This document shows, in pieces, positions 35,445-44,372 of a stretch of DNA of 64,000 nucleotides. The notes beneath the pieces are model-generated. The model did not search any database and had not been told where the DNA came from. It saw only the letters and a program-made list of their open reading frames with translations. The position numbers and the translations under genes are program-made. The first letter of the stretch is position 1; the number at the start of each line of letters is the position of its first letter. Source of the DNA: Aquimarina spongiae (GTDB taxonomy: Bacteria > Bacteroidota > Bacteroidia > Flavobacteriales > Flavobacteriaceae); contig NZ_FQYP01000001.1 of assembly GCF_900141785.1 (NCBI RefSeq), forward strand, positions 972,090 through 1,036,089, written 5' to 3'.

Positions 35445-36578
35445 TTATGTATTCGCTTCTAACTTAAGAACTTCTTGTACTTTGTTTAGCGAAGAAGCTA
35501 TGATTTGGTGCATATCATAATATCGATATTCTGCTAACCGTCCGCCAAAAATGACACTATCCTCTTTCTCGGCTTCTTTTTTGTATTGTCTAAATATCTC
35601 TTGATTTTGATCATTGTTTATGGGATAATACGCTTCTTTGCTGCGGTCCCATTGTTCTGGGTACTCTTTGGTAACTATGGTTTTTTCCTGGTTTCCGAAC
35701 TCAAAATGCTTATGCTCGATTATTCTGGTAAACGCATATTCGCTATCATTATAGTTTACCACTGCATTTCCTTGATAATTGGGCATATCATGCAATTCAT
35801 GTTCGAAACGTAAGGAACGATACTCTAATTGTCCGTATTTGTACTCGTAGAACTCATCTATCTTACCCGTATACACTATATTATCTGCTAATGATAATAA
35901 GTGTTCTTTATCCTGAAAAAAGTCAACACCGGTTTTGGTTTCGACACCTTCTAGCAATCCTTCGATGATCGTGTTATATCCTCCCTCGGGAATTCCTTGA
36001 TACTTATCATTAAAGTAATTGTTATTATACGTATAACGCACGGGTAGTCTTTTTATAATAAACGCAGGTAATTCTGTTGCCTTTTTACCCCATTGTTTCT
36101 CAGTGTACTCTTTGATTAAAGTTTCATAAATATCCTTCCCTACTAAAGATAAAGCCTGCTCCTCCAAATTTTTAGGGGATTTAGAACCGTACTCTTCAAT
36201 TTGTTTATCGATTACTGCTTTAGCTTCTTCTGGAGTTTTGGTACCCCATAGCTGATAAAAAGTATTCATATTAAAAGGTAAATTGTATAATTTCCCTTTG
36301 GATAAAGATACTGGCGAATTGACATAATTATTAAAGGTGGCAAACTGATTTACATAATCCCAAATTCTTTTATCATTGGTATGAAAAATATGAGCCCCAT
36401 ATTTATGAACATTAATCCCTTCCTTTTCCTCACAATATACATTTCCTCCTAAATGATCTCGCTTGTCGATAACCAAACATTTCTTATTTCTCTTGGTCAT
36501 CTCATGAGCAAAAACACTCCCAAAAAGTCCTGCCCCAACAATTAAATAATCATATTTCTTTTCTTTCACTAGTTCCAT
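35445..36578 (-). CDS. glf: UDP-galactopyranose mutase
   Basis: A 377-residue flavoenzyme from the ATG at 36578. An in-frame TTG at 36608 is less likely. The FAD-binding GxGxxG is DYLIVGAGLFGSVFAHEM (residues 10-27), followed by CLVIDKRDHLGGNVYCEE and KYGAHIFHTND, both hallmarks of Glf. C-terminal VIFGGRLAEYRYYDMHQIIA closes the FAD site. It converts UDP-galactopyranose to UDP-galactofuranose for surface polysaccharide. A TAGCTTTG -7 element (36616-36623, minus strand) gives a leader of about 30 nt. The gene is divergent from a galactofuranosyltransferase, so both steps of galactofuranose addition are neighbours. Confidence 0.96.
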   Translation of the reverse strand: MELVKEKKYDYLIVGAGLFGSVFAHEMTKRNKKCLVIDKRDHLGGNVYCEEKEGINVHKYGAHIFHTNDKRIWDYVNQFATFNNYVNSPVSLSKGKLYNLPFNMNTFYQLWGTKTPEEAKAVIDKQIEEYGSKSPKNLEEQALSLVGKDIYETLIKEYTEKQWGKKATELPAFIIKRLPVRYTYNNNYFNDKYQGIPEGGYNTIIEGLLEGVETKTGVDFFQDKEHLLSLADNIVYTGKIDEFYEYKYGQLEYRSLRFEHELHDMPNYQGNAVVNYNDSEYAFTRIIEHKHFEFGNQEKTIVTKEYPEQWDRSKEAYYPINNDQNQEIFRQYKKEAEKEDSVIFGGRLAEYRYYDMHQIIASSLNKVQEVLKLEANT

Positions 36579-36615
36579 TTTTAAAATCTCTATATACTGA
36601 GAGATCAATATTTGC

Positions 36616-36623
36616 CAAAGCTA
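36616..36623 (-). promoter_or_regulatory. Putative glf -7 element
   Basis: The minus strand reads TAGCTTTG, exact to TAnnTTTG. It supports the ATG at 36578 as start. Confidence 0.5.
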
Positions 36624-36744
36624 AGCTTTTATGGTGACTTAATTTTACATATTTCCTCTCAAAAGTTGAACGAATAAAATATCATTCCATTGTAGCACAA
36701 AAAAACAAAATGTATGTATCTTTCCTTCCTGAAATTAGAACACT

Positions 36745-37791
36745 ATGAGGAGCTATTATATATCAAGAAATTACAAATCCCTTTTTAACGCCGCTGGCAA
36801 AGCGAAAACAGATTGCGAGTGGATATTGAAGGATATGGGCTTTAAAAATCTTGGTTTCAAACAATCATCCATCCCCAATTCTGCGATCGGAACCATCAAA
36901 AACTTTTTTGGTATTTCTATCGCCTTGTTAAGACTTCCTTTCAAAAGTACATTATGCACGCAGTATCCATTAAATAAGTTTAGAAATTATGTCATGTTTA
37001 TGGCAAAACTAAAAGGGTGTAAAATCATTACCATTGTTCATGATGTGCGATTTTTGAAAGGTCGAACTGGTAATGTAGATAAGGATTTAAAAAAAATCAA
37101 AGGATCCGACGTTATCATCGTTCATAATGAAGCCATGAAAAAGTGGTTTTTGGAACAAAACATAAATATCCCAGTTGTTGTGCTAGGAATCTTTGATTAT
37201 ATACTTCAAAAAGGATTACCTACACAAAACAATGAAAACAAAGGAACAAAACCTTATGAAATTGTATATGCAGGAGGTTTTGGTGAAGGAAAAAATTCGT
37301 ACATCTATGATTTAGACACTTTAGAAAAGAATGATTTCAAGATGAAGCTCTATGGCATTGGTTTTGATTATGAAAAGCTAAAAGCTTCTAAAGAAACATC
37401 GGTTTTATCCTATCAAGGAGCTTTCCCTTCAGATGTAGTAGCCTATCATATTGAAGGATCGTTTGGTTTGGTTTGGGATGGTATTTCTACCGAAGAATGT
37501 AGCGGACAATACGGTCGATATTTAATGTTTAATAATCCACATAAAACATCCTTGTATTTACTATGTGGTCTTCCTATCATTGTTTGGGATAAAGCTGCCA
37601 TAAGTACTTTTGTTTTGGAAAATGGACTTGGTATTGCGATTAGCAACCTAGCCGATCTGAGCGATACACTAGCAGGACTAACTCAAGAAGATTATCTAGC
37701 CATGAAAGCTAATGTTGATAAAGCCAGAACAAAAATAATTAGTGGAGGATATCTTAAAGATGCCGTAAATGCTTCCTTAAAACAAATGTAA
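36745..37791 (+). CDS. Beta-1,6-galactofuranosyltransferase (WbbI-like)
   Basis: A 348-residue GT-B-type glycosyltransferase without a signal peptide. The N-domain contains CKIITIVHDVRFLKG (about 92-106) and SDVIIVHNEAMKKWF. The C-domain has the donor-site region GLVWDG (about 238-243) and NNPHKTSLYLLCGLPIIVW (about 261-279), which matches the WbbI galactofuranosyltransferase wording as I recall it. It should transfer galactofuranose from UDP-Galf to a growing surface glycan in the cytoplasm. The divergent glf supplies the donor. The acceptor is unknown. Confidence 0.87.
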   Translation: MRSYYISRNYKSLFNAAGKAKTDCEWILKDMGFKNLGFKQSSIPNSAIGTIKNFFGISIALLRLPFKSTLCTQYPLNKFRNYVMFMAKLKGCKIITIVHDVRFLKGRTGNVDKDLKKIKGSDVIIVHNEAMKKWFLEQNINIPVVVLGIFDYILQKGLPTQNNENKGTKPYEIVYAGGFGEGKNSYIYDLDTLEKNDFKMKLYGIGFDYEKLKASKETSVLSYQGAFPSDVVAYHIEGSFGLVWDGISTEECSGQYGRYLMFNNPHKTSLYLLCGLPIIVWDKAAISTFVLENGLGIAISNLADLSDTLAGLTQEDYLAMKANVDKARTKIISGGYLKDAVNASLKQM

Positions 37792-37844
37792 CTCTAAAAA
37801 AATAAGTAGTTTTATAATCCGTAAACACCTATTCTATTTCGTCT

Positions 37845-39533
37845 ATGCGTTTAAGTCTTTTGATATTCATATGTAGTATTTTCTTTTGTCAAGGTCAGGA
37901 TGATCTCAAAACAGGATATTTTGCCCACCCTCTCGATATTGAATCTGTTGTTTCAGGTACCTTTGGGGAACTCCGATCGAATCACTTCCATTCGGGATTA
38001 GATCTTAAAACCAATGGTGAAGAAGGGCTGAATGTATACGCCAGCGCATCTGGAAGGGTGAGTAGAATAAAGGTTTCTCATGGTGGATATGGAAAAGCAC
38101 TTTATATTGCTCATCCCAATGGATATACTTCAGTATATGCTCATCTTCAAAAGTTTGCTCCCGAAATTGAAGCCTATGTAAAGAAAAGACAATACGACAA
38201 GGAATCTTATGAAATAGAACTCTTTCCAAAATCCGGTACCCTAACAGTAAAAAAAGGAGACACCATTGCCTATAGTGGTAATACTGGAGGAAGCTCGGGA
38301 CCTCATTTACATTTTGAAATAAGAGATAGCAGATCCAGACCAATGAACCCCATGATTTTTGGAATAGAGGCGCAAGATACCAAAAGACCAATTATCAATA
38401 GCCTTTGGGCCTATAGTTTGGAGAAAGAATCACATGTAAATGGAACGCAACTCCCCTACAGACTTACACTTACTCCACAAGAGAATGGAAACTATAAAGC
38501 AGAACCTATTACTGCTTTAGGAGAAATTGGGTTTGGAGTTTCTACCATAGACAAACTGGATCTAGCGGCTAATAGAAATGGTGTTTTTGAGATTACGACC
38601 GCCATTAATGGTCAGGAAAATCTTAAATTTCAAATGAATCGATTTTCATTTTCTGAAACTCGTTATGTGAATCGGCTAATCGATTATGGACACTATAAAA
38701 AACACCGTTCAAGGATCAGTAAATTGTATGTTGAACCCAACAATCCATTATCTGTTTATAAAAAGAAAGAAAACAACGGTATTTTGACCGTAAAAGATAG
38801 CCTATCTTATAGTTATTTGATTGAAATTAAAGATTTCAAAAACAATAGCACTACCATCGAGGTACCTATACAAGGTAAAAAAGAAGATCAGATCAAAATA
38901 AAAGAAACCATCGAAACTCCTGATCTTGCATTGGCTAACCAAAACTTCACTTATACTTCAGGTTTGTTTGATTTGCTAATTCCAAAAGGAAGTCTGTATG
39001 AAGATACTTATCTTGATATTTCGGTTAGTGGAGAAACTGCCAAAATTCATAATGATCAGACTCCATTACATAAAAATATGACTCTGGCCTTTGATGTGTC
39101 GAGATACAAGGATGAAGACTTAAAGAAAATGTATATCGGAAGAGTTATCAGCGATAAAAAATCCTCGTACTCCAGAACCAATAAAAAAGGAAAACGGTTT
39201 TCTACACGTACCAGAACATTTGGTACTTACTCGCTTTTTTCGGATACGCAAAAGCCTGTCATTGTTCCAATCAATGTGGCTAGTAAAAAGTGGATCTCGA
39301 GCGCTACCCATCTAAAAATTAAAATCAATGACTCTGGATCTGGGGTAAAAAGCTATCGTGGTACATTAAATGGGAAGTTTATTTTGATGGAATACGATTA
39401 CAAAACCGGAATGCTGATTTATGATTTTAACGACAAAATTGTTACAGATTCAGAAAATAATTTTAAACTTGTAGTGTTAGATAATGTAGGCAATCGAGCT
39501 ACATTTGAAACCACATTTTATAGAAAACCTTAA
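37845..39533 (+). CDS. Exported M23-family metallopeptidase
   Basis: A 562-residue protein with a signal peptide (MRLSLLIFICSIFFCQGQ). The LytM/M23 domain at about 30-175 keeps the zinc ligands: His49 and Asp53 in HSGLDLKT, and His154 and His156 in GPHLHFEIRD. A tail of about 380 residues is beta-rich, with no recognised domain; the last part (DSGSGVKSYRGTLNG) looks immunoglobulin-like. It should cleave peptidoglycan crosslinks or another glycine-containing peptide in the periplasm. It is 15 bp upstream of a TonB-dependent receptor and most likely co-transcribed with it. Confidence 0.9.
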   Translation: MRLSLLIFICSIFFCQGQDDLKTGYFAHPLDIESVVSGTFGELRSNHFHSGLDLKTNGEEGLNVYASASGRVSRIKVSHGGYGKALYIAHPNGYTSVYAHLQKFAPEIEAYVKKRQYDKESYEIELFPKSGTLTVKKGDTIAYSGNTGGSSGPHLHFEIRDSRSRPMNPMIFGIEAQDTKRPIINSLWAYSLEKESHVNGTQLPYRLTLTPQENGNYKAEPITALGEIGFGVSTIDKLDLAANRNGVFEITTAINGQENLKFQMNRFSFSETRYVNRLIDYGHYKKHRSRISKLYVEPNNPLSVYKKKENNGILTVKDSLSYSYLIEIKDFKNNSTTIEVPIQGKKEDQIKIKETIETPDLALANQNFTYTSGLFDLLIPKGSLYEDTYLDISVSGETAKIHNDQTPLHKNMTLAFDVSRYKDEDLKKMYIGRVISDKKSSYSRTNKKGKRFSTRTRTFGTYSLFSDTQKPVIVPINVASKKWISSATHLKIKINDSGSGVKSYRGTLNGKFILMEYDYKTGMLIYDFNDKIVTDSENNFKLVVLDNVGNRATFETTFYRKP

Positions 39534-39548
39534 AACCAACTCACTTTT

Positions 39549-42020
39549 TTGAAAAATCGCTTACTCTTTCTCTTCACCTTTTTTACTCTTTTCATAAGCA
39601 GTAGCACGGTTGCACAAAAGGCACTGTTGAAAGGTATCATACTTGACGAAAATAACACGCCAGTACAAGGAGCAAATATCAGTTTTGAAAATTCTGGTAC
39701 ACAATCCGATCAAAACGGAGTATATGAGCTAAGCATTCCCGCAAATAAAGAGGTTACTATTAAAGTCTCTCATATTGCACTTAAAAGTTTAGAATTCACC
39801 ATTAATCTTGAAGAAAATCAAGAGTATGAATTGAACCCGGTTCTAAAGACTAATGTAGAACAAATAAGTACTGTGGTTATATCGGGGCGAGAACGAAAGA
39901 CAGTAGAAGGAATTACCACGCTAGATCCTGAAACCATTCGTACGACACCATCAGCTAACGCTGGTGTAGAAGCCTTATTAAAAAGTCTTCCTGGGGTGAG
40001 TTCAAATAATGAACTAAGTACACAATATGCAGTACGAGGGGGTAATTTTGATGAAAACTTAGTGTATATCAATGAAATTGAAGTATACCGACCTTTCCTA
40101 ATCCGATCCGGGCAACAGGAAGGTCTCAGTTTTGTGAATAGTGATTTGGTGCGTAATGTAGATTTTTCTGCGGGAGGATTCCAGGCAAAATATGGAGATA
40201 AACTCTCTTCTGTTCTGGACATCACTTACAAAAGACCTACCCGGGCAAATGCTACTGCTAACTTGAGTTTACTTGGAGGAAGTGTAGCCGCAGGAGCTAT
40301 TTCCAAAAACAAAAAACTATCCGGTATGGTGGGTGTACGATATAGAGACAATCGACTATTGGTAGATGCCCGAAATACCGAAACTAATTTTCAGCCATTA
40401 TTTGCAGATATACAAACGTATTTATCATACAACATTTCCAACACCTTCGAACTGGGGTTCTTAGGTAACTTAGCTATTAACAAATACGATTACGAGCCCA
40501 TAACCGAGCAAATTAACTTTGGGACTTTACAAACCGTTCAGGCCTTAAGAGTAAATTATCAAGGTCAGGAAGAAGATCGTTATGACACTTATTTTGGAGC
40601 TTTAAAAGGAACTTACAAACCAAACGAAAACCTAACATTAAGATTTATAGGATCTGCATATCAAACACAAGAGCAAGAACATTTTGATATTTTGGCATCT
40701 TACGCCCTGGGAACGGTTAATACTGATATCGGAAGTGAAGATTTGGGAGAAATAGAATTTGCCGAGGGTATTGGTTCACAGCTCACTCATGCGCGAAACG
40801 ATCTTGATGCACTCATATTTAATGCAGAACATCGCGGTACTTATAAAAAAGACCAACACCAATTTGATTGGGGGATAAAATATACGCACGAAGATATCAA
40901 AGATCGTTTACAAGAATTCGAAATTGTGGACTCTGCTGGTTTTGCCATCAGACCACCATTTAATGACTTTGTCAACGATCAGCCTTTTACTCCTTTTGCA
41001 AGTCCAATTGTACCTTTTACCAGTGTAAGAGCAATTAATGAAACCAAAATAGATAGAATTTCGGGATATGCTCAATATAGCATCCGCTCCACGATCAAAG
41101 ACAATGAAATATGGGCAAATATTGGTGTGCGTACACATAACTGGAATATCTCTGGAGCTACAGTAAATAGTTCAGACTCACAAATTGTCGTTAGCCCAAG
41201 AGCACAATTCGCTATTAAGCCCAATTGGGAAGCAGATATGCTTTTTAGAGTTTCGGGTGGGTTCTATCATCAACCACCATTCTACAGGGAACTAAGAGAT
41301 TCTCTTGGAGTGGTACGACCAGAAGTAAAAGCACAACAATCCATCCATGTGGTGTTGGGTAATGATTATAGTTTTAAATTGTGGAATCGTCCATTCAAAT
41401 TAACATCAGAAGTATTTTACAAAAAGCTGACTGATGTAAATCCATACACCATAGAAAATGTAAGAATTCGTTATCGAGCAAGAAACAATGCTGAAGCTTA
41501 TGCCGCTGGAGCAGATGTTCGTTTAAACGGAGAATTTGTTCCCGGTACAGAAAGCTGGGTAAGTATTGGATATTTAAAAACCGAAGAAAATATTGATAAT
41601 CGAGGGTATATCTCCAGACCAACAGATCAACGTTTGAAAGTGGGAATTCTGTTGCAGGATTATGTACCTTCGATACCAAGTTTAAAAGGGTATCTCAACC
41701 TTGTGTACCAGACTGGTGTACCTGGTGGATCACCAAGTTTTGCAGACCCATACGAATTTCAATCAAGACTACGAGATTATCGCCGTGCTGATCTGGGGGT
41801 ATCGTATGTTGTGGTCGATGCTAACAAGCGTTTAAAAGAAGGGAACTTCTTTAATACATTTAGAGAACTAAGCCTTGGTGTAGAGATCTATAATATTTTT
41901 GATAACCAAAACTCGATTACCAATACTTTTGTAAGAGACGCTTCAAGCCAACGACAGTTTGCAGTTCCTAACTTCTTAACACCGCGAGTATTTAATGTAA
42001 GAATGGGAATGAAATTCTAG
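39549..42020 (+). CDS. TonB-dependent receptor (TTG start)
   Basis: An 823-residue protein. The only start that retains the signal peptide (MKNRLLFLFTFFTLFISSST) is the TTG at 39549; no ATG is available, so this looks like a real TTG start. After the leader comes a carboxypeptidase-like domain (about 27-105), then the plug (VEALLKSLPGVSSNNELSTQ and YAVRGGNFDENLVYINEIEV), and a barrel ending in NVRMGMKF. There is no adjacent SusD partner, so it is a classical TonB receptor rather than SusC. The ligand is unknown; it follows an M23 peptidase by 15 bp. Its last 4 bases overlap the convergent cysteine desulfurase gene. Confidence 0.93.
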   Translation: MKNRLLFLFTFFTLFISSSTVAQKALLKGIILDENNTPVQGANISFENSGTQSDQNGVYELSIPANKEVTIKVSHIALKSLEFTINLEENQEYELNPVLKTNVEQISTVVISGRERKTVEGITTLDPETIRTTPSANAGVEALLKSLPGVSSNNELSTQYAVRGGNFDENLVYINEIEVYRPFLIRSGQQEGLSFVNSDLVRNVDFSAGGFQAKYGDKLSSVLDITYKRPTRANATANLSLLGGSVAAGAISKNKKLSGMVGVRYRDNRLLVDARNTETNFQPLFADIQTYLSYNISNTFELGFLGNLAINKYDYEPITEQINFGTLQTVQALRVNYQGQEEDRYDTYFGALKGTYKPNENLTLRFIGSAYQTQEQEHFDILASYALGTVNTDIGSEDLGEIEFAEGIGSQLTHARNDLDALIFNAEHRGTYKKDQHQFDWGIKYTHEDIKDRLQEFEIVDSAGFAIRPPFNDFVNDQPFTPFASPIVPFTSVRAINETKIDRISGYAQYSIRSTIKDNEIWANIGVRTHNWNISGATVNSSDSQIVVSPRAQFAIKPNWEADMLFRVSGGFYHQPPFYRELRDSLGVVRPEVKAQQSIHVVLGNDYSFKLWNRPFKLTSEVFYKKLTDVNPYTIENVRIRYRARNNAEAYAAGADVRLNGEFVPGTESWVSIGYLKTEENIDNRGYISRPTDQRLKVGILLQDYVPSIPSLKGYLNLVYQTGVPGGSPSFADPYEFQSRLRDYRRADLGVSYVVVDANKRLKEGNFFNTFRELSLGVEIYNIFDNQNSITNTFVRDASSQRQFAVPNFLTPRVFNVRMGMKF

Positions 42021-43165
42021 TCTTCAATAAACTTCTTTAGCACATCTACTACATAATCTACTTCCTCTTTTGTGTTGTATTTGGAAAATGAAAAACGAAC
42101 AGAAGGCTTTTGTAGATCTTCATCAGTCAATATTTCTGAAAGCACGTGAGACCCTTTGCTACTTCCACTTTGACAAGCACTTCCCTTAGAACAGGCGATA
42201 CCATTGATATCCAAATGAAATAACAGAATCCCTGCTTTTTCTGCAGGAACAGGCAAACATACATTAATTAGCGTATAGGTACTATGATCCGGTTGACAAC
42301 ACTTTGCATTAAACTTTACACCTTCTATTTCTTGTTTTAGAGTATCTACAAAGTATTGTTTCAGATCCTGGATATATGTTTTTTCTTCGGTAAGATGTTC
42401 AAAAGCTAATTTCAAAGCTTCATCCATACCGGCAATATTATGAACACTTTCAGTACCTGCTCTGTAACCGCGCTCCTGTTCTCCTCCAAAAATTAGAGGT
42501 TTCAAACCAGAATTCTTTCGAATGTAGGCAAACCCTACTCCTTTTGGACCATGAAATTTATGCGCACTCACCGCTGTAAAGTCTACATGAAGCTCAGCCA
42601 AATTTACTTCCAAATGACCGATAGACTGCACCATATCGCTATGAAAAAGAGCATCGTGCTCTTTGCATAACTCCCCCACTCTTTGGATATCCAGAATAGT
42701 TCCCACTTCGTTATTCACATGCATCAAACTAACCAAAGTTTTTTCTGTGGCATCTTGTAGTAGAGACCTTAGATGATCGTAGTCAACGCTTCCATCTTCT
42801 TTAATCTCCACATAGCTCACTCTAATACCACTTCTGGATTCGATTTCCTGAACAGTATGCAACACCGCATGATGTTCTATCTTTGAAGTAATAATATGTT
42901 GCACTCCCAAATCACGAACAGCACTATTCAGCGCCAAATTATCCGCCTCCGTACCTCCAGAGGTAAAAATGATTTCGGAAGCTTTCACCCCCAAATACCC
43001 AGCAATATTTTTACGAGCTTGCTCGATGTGATTCTTAGCAGAACGTCCAAACCCATGGGTAGAAGAAGGATTTCCAAAATCTTCTTCTAGTACTGATATC
43101 ATTTTTTGTATAACTTCTGGTCTTACTCTTGTGGTTGCGGCACTATCAAAATAAACTTTTTGCAT
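42017..43165 (-). CDS. Cysteine desulfurase (NifS/IscS family)
   Basis: A 382-residue PLP enzyme from the ATG at 43165. It opens MQKVYFDSAATTRVRPEV. The PLP lysine is Lys203 in SAHKFHGPKG, and the catalytic cysteine is Cys331 in GSACQSGSSKGSHVL. It transfers sulfur from cysteine for Fe-S cluster or tRNA thiolation. The sequence resembles NifS/IscS-type enzymes; which role is not decided by the neighbours, since no iscU, thiI or mnmA is adjacent. It stands alone on the minus strand. Confidence 0.95.
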   Translation of the reverse strand: MQKVYFDSAATTRVRPEVIQKMISVLEEDFGNPSSTHGFGRSAKNHIEQARKNIAGYLGVKASEIIFTSGGTEADNLALNSAVRDLGVQHIITSKIEHHAVLHTVQEIESRSGIRVSYVEIKEDGSVDYDHLRSLLQDATEKTLVSLMHVNNEVGTILDIQRVGELCKEHDALFHSDMVQSIGHLEVNLAELHVDFTAVSAHKFHGPKGVGFAYIRKNSGLKPLIFGGEQERGYRAGTESVHNIAGMDEALKLAFEHLTEEKTYIQDLKQYFVDTLKQEIEGVKFNAKCCQPDHSTYTLINVCLPVPAEKAGILLFHLDINGIACSKGSACQSGSSKGSHVLSEILTDEDLQKPSVRFSFSKYNTKEEVDYVVDVLKKFIED

Positions 43166-43336
43166 GAAAATCAATTGATTAGTTGTTTATTCTAGAATAC
43201 TAAAAAAAACTATAAAAATTCCTTTAACATTTTAAGAAATTCATAATTTTTAGTACTACAAAACTACTCAAATAAAATTATTTTCAGCAAGACACGTTAT
43301 AATCTTTCAATTCCTTTACTTTTGTCAAAAATCATG

Positions 43337-43369
43337 ATTAAAATAACCGTGAATATTTACTTTTATTAA
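43337..43369 (+). repeat. 33-bp direct repeat, copy 1
   Basis: ATTAAAATAACCGTGAATAT, then TTACTTTTATTAA. Copy 2 matches at 30 of 33 bases with a 41-bp period. It lies in the 298-bp region before the lipoprotein pair. Confidence 0.85.
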
Positions 43370-43377
43370 CATCGATA

Positions 43378-43410
43378 ATTAAAATAACAGTGAACATTTA
43401 CTTTTTTTAA
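43378..43410 (+). repeat. 33-bp direct repeat, copy 2
   Basis: Same block as 43337-43369 with three substitutions. A partial inverted copy (AAAAGTAAATATCAC, one base shorter) follows at 43435-43449, 14 nt before the lipoprotein ATG. Confidence 0.85.
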
Positions 43411-43434
43411 TCGTCTTTAGTTGTGTAAATGTTT

Positions 43435-43449
43435 AAAAGTAAATATCAC
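43435..43449 (-). repeat. Inverted partial copy of the 33-bp repeat
   Basis: AAAAGTAAATATCAC is the reverse complement of the GTGAATATTTACTTTT part of copy 1 with one T missing. Together the three elements make a possible multi-site regulator target. Confidence 0.55.
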
Positions 43450-43463
43450 TAGTGTATATATCT

Positions 43464-44363
43464 ATGAAAAGATTTGTTTTTCTTCTTTTTATAATCCTAT
43501 TATGGTCCTGTGATGATGGTGACATCATCATTACAAGTTTCGAATTTGACGATGTTGATCTTCAATTGTGCAGTGGAGCTGCAGAAAACGAGTTTGTTTT
43601 CTTTAAAATCAATCAGGGGGTTAATGAGGCGATATCTTTCAATTTTGTAAGTGCTGATTTTTCTGAAACCGAAGAGACCGCCATGCCTATTACCATTAAT
43701 TTGAATGACGGAAACAGTAGTTTGATCTATAGACAGTTTAATATTGCCATTACTGCCGATTACTATTGTTCCAACATCCCTCCTGGTGATGTTATCGTTA
43801 CCGAAGAAATGGTGGGTATTGCTGGAACTGCAACGATTGAAACTCTTATAACTTTGGAGGATGATAATGATGGAATAGCTGCTGAAGATGAAGACTTAAA
43901 TGGAAATAATGATTTAACTGATGACGATACGGATGGAGACGGAATTCCAAATTATTTGGATCAGGACGACGACAATGATAATATTTTAACCAGTGAGGAA
44001 TTAGCAAACAGTATTCCTGACAATGATGACCCTAGGGATACAGATGAAGATGGAATCCCAGATTATTTGGAAGAAGATGATGATAACGACGGAATCTTAA
44101 CACGAAATGAGGATGCAAACCAAAATGGTAATCCAAGGGATGATCGTGCTGCACCAGGGGAATTACCTTTTTATTTGGATCCAGAATCTACCAATGCAGA
44201 AGTAATCGTTGCTCCTTCAAGGAATAACACTATCCAAACCACATTTACCACTACTGTAAATATAACCGGAATACAGTTTGATGGGAATAATGGCAACTTT
44301 CAAGATGATAACTTCTCGTTTGGATCGAGAGAAACAACCATTTCTATTACCACAGAATTGTAA
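43464..44363 (+). CDS. Lipoprotein with internal calcium-binding (thrombospondin-3-like) repeats
   Basis: A 299-residue lipoprotein from the ATG at 43464; a GTG 12 nt earlier is less likely. The lipid cysteine is followed by DDGD, a surface-export-like acidic run. Residues about 20-130 are homologous to the gene at 44373 (NEFVFFKINQGVNEAISFNF, then LIYRQFN and IPPGDVIVTEEM). Next come about 110 residues of Asp-rich repeats such as DDTDGDGIPNYLDQDDDNDN and DTDEDGIPDYLEEDDDNDG. The last 45 residues (TTTVNITGIQFDG to FGSRETTISI) again match the neighbour's C-terminus. The repeat block thus appears inserted into a shared fold. Function unknown; adhesion or surface assembly is possible. Confidence 0.8.
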   Translation: MKRFVFLLFIILLWSCDDGDIIITSFEFDDVDLQLCSGAAENEFVFFKINQGVNEAISFNFVSADFSETEETAMPITINLNDGNSSLIYRQFNIAITADYYCSNIPPGDVIVTEEMVGIAGTATIETLITLEDDNDGIAAEDEDLNGNNDLTDDDTDGDGIPNYLDQDDDNDNILTSEELANSIPDNDDPRDTDEDGIPDYLEEDDDNDGILTRNEDANQNGNPRDDRAAPGELPFYLDPESTNAEVIVAPSRNNTIQTTFTTTVNITGIQFDGNNGNFQDDNFSFGSRETTISITTEL

Positions 44364-44372
44364 AACAAGCAT

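Noticed and set aside
39549..42020. A second SusC/SusD utilization locus
   Set aside because: No SusD-like gene is adjacent and the chain lacks the SusC-specific motif. It is treated as an ordinary TonB-dependent receptor.
43337..43449. Short repeats that could be the start of a CRISPR array
   Set aside because: There are only two full copies, the 8-bp gap between them is too short for a spacer, and no cas genes are near. The elements look regulatory.
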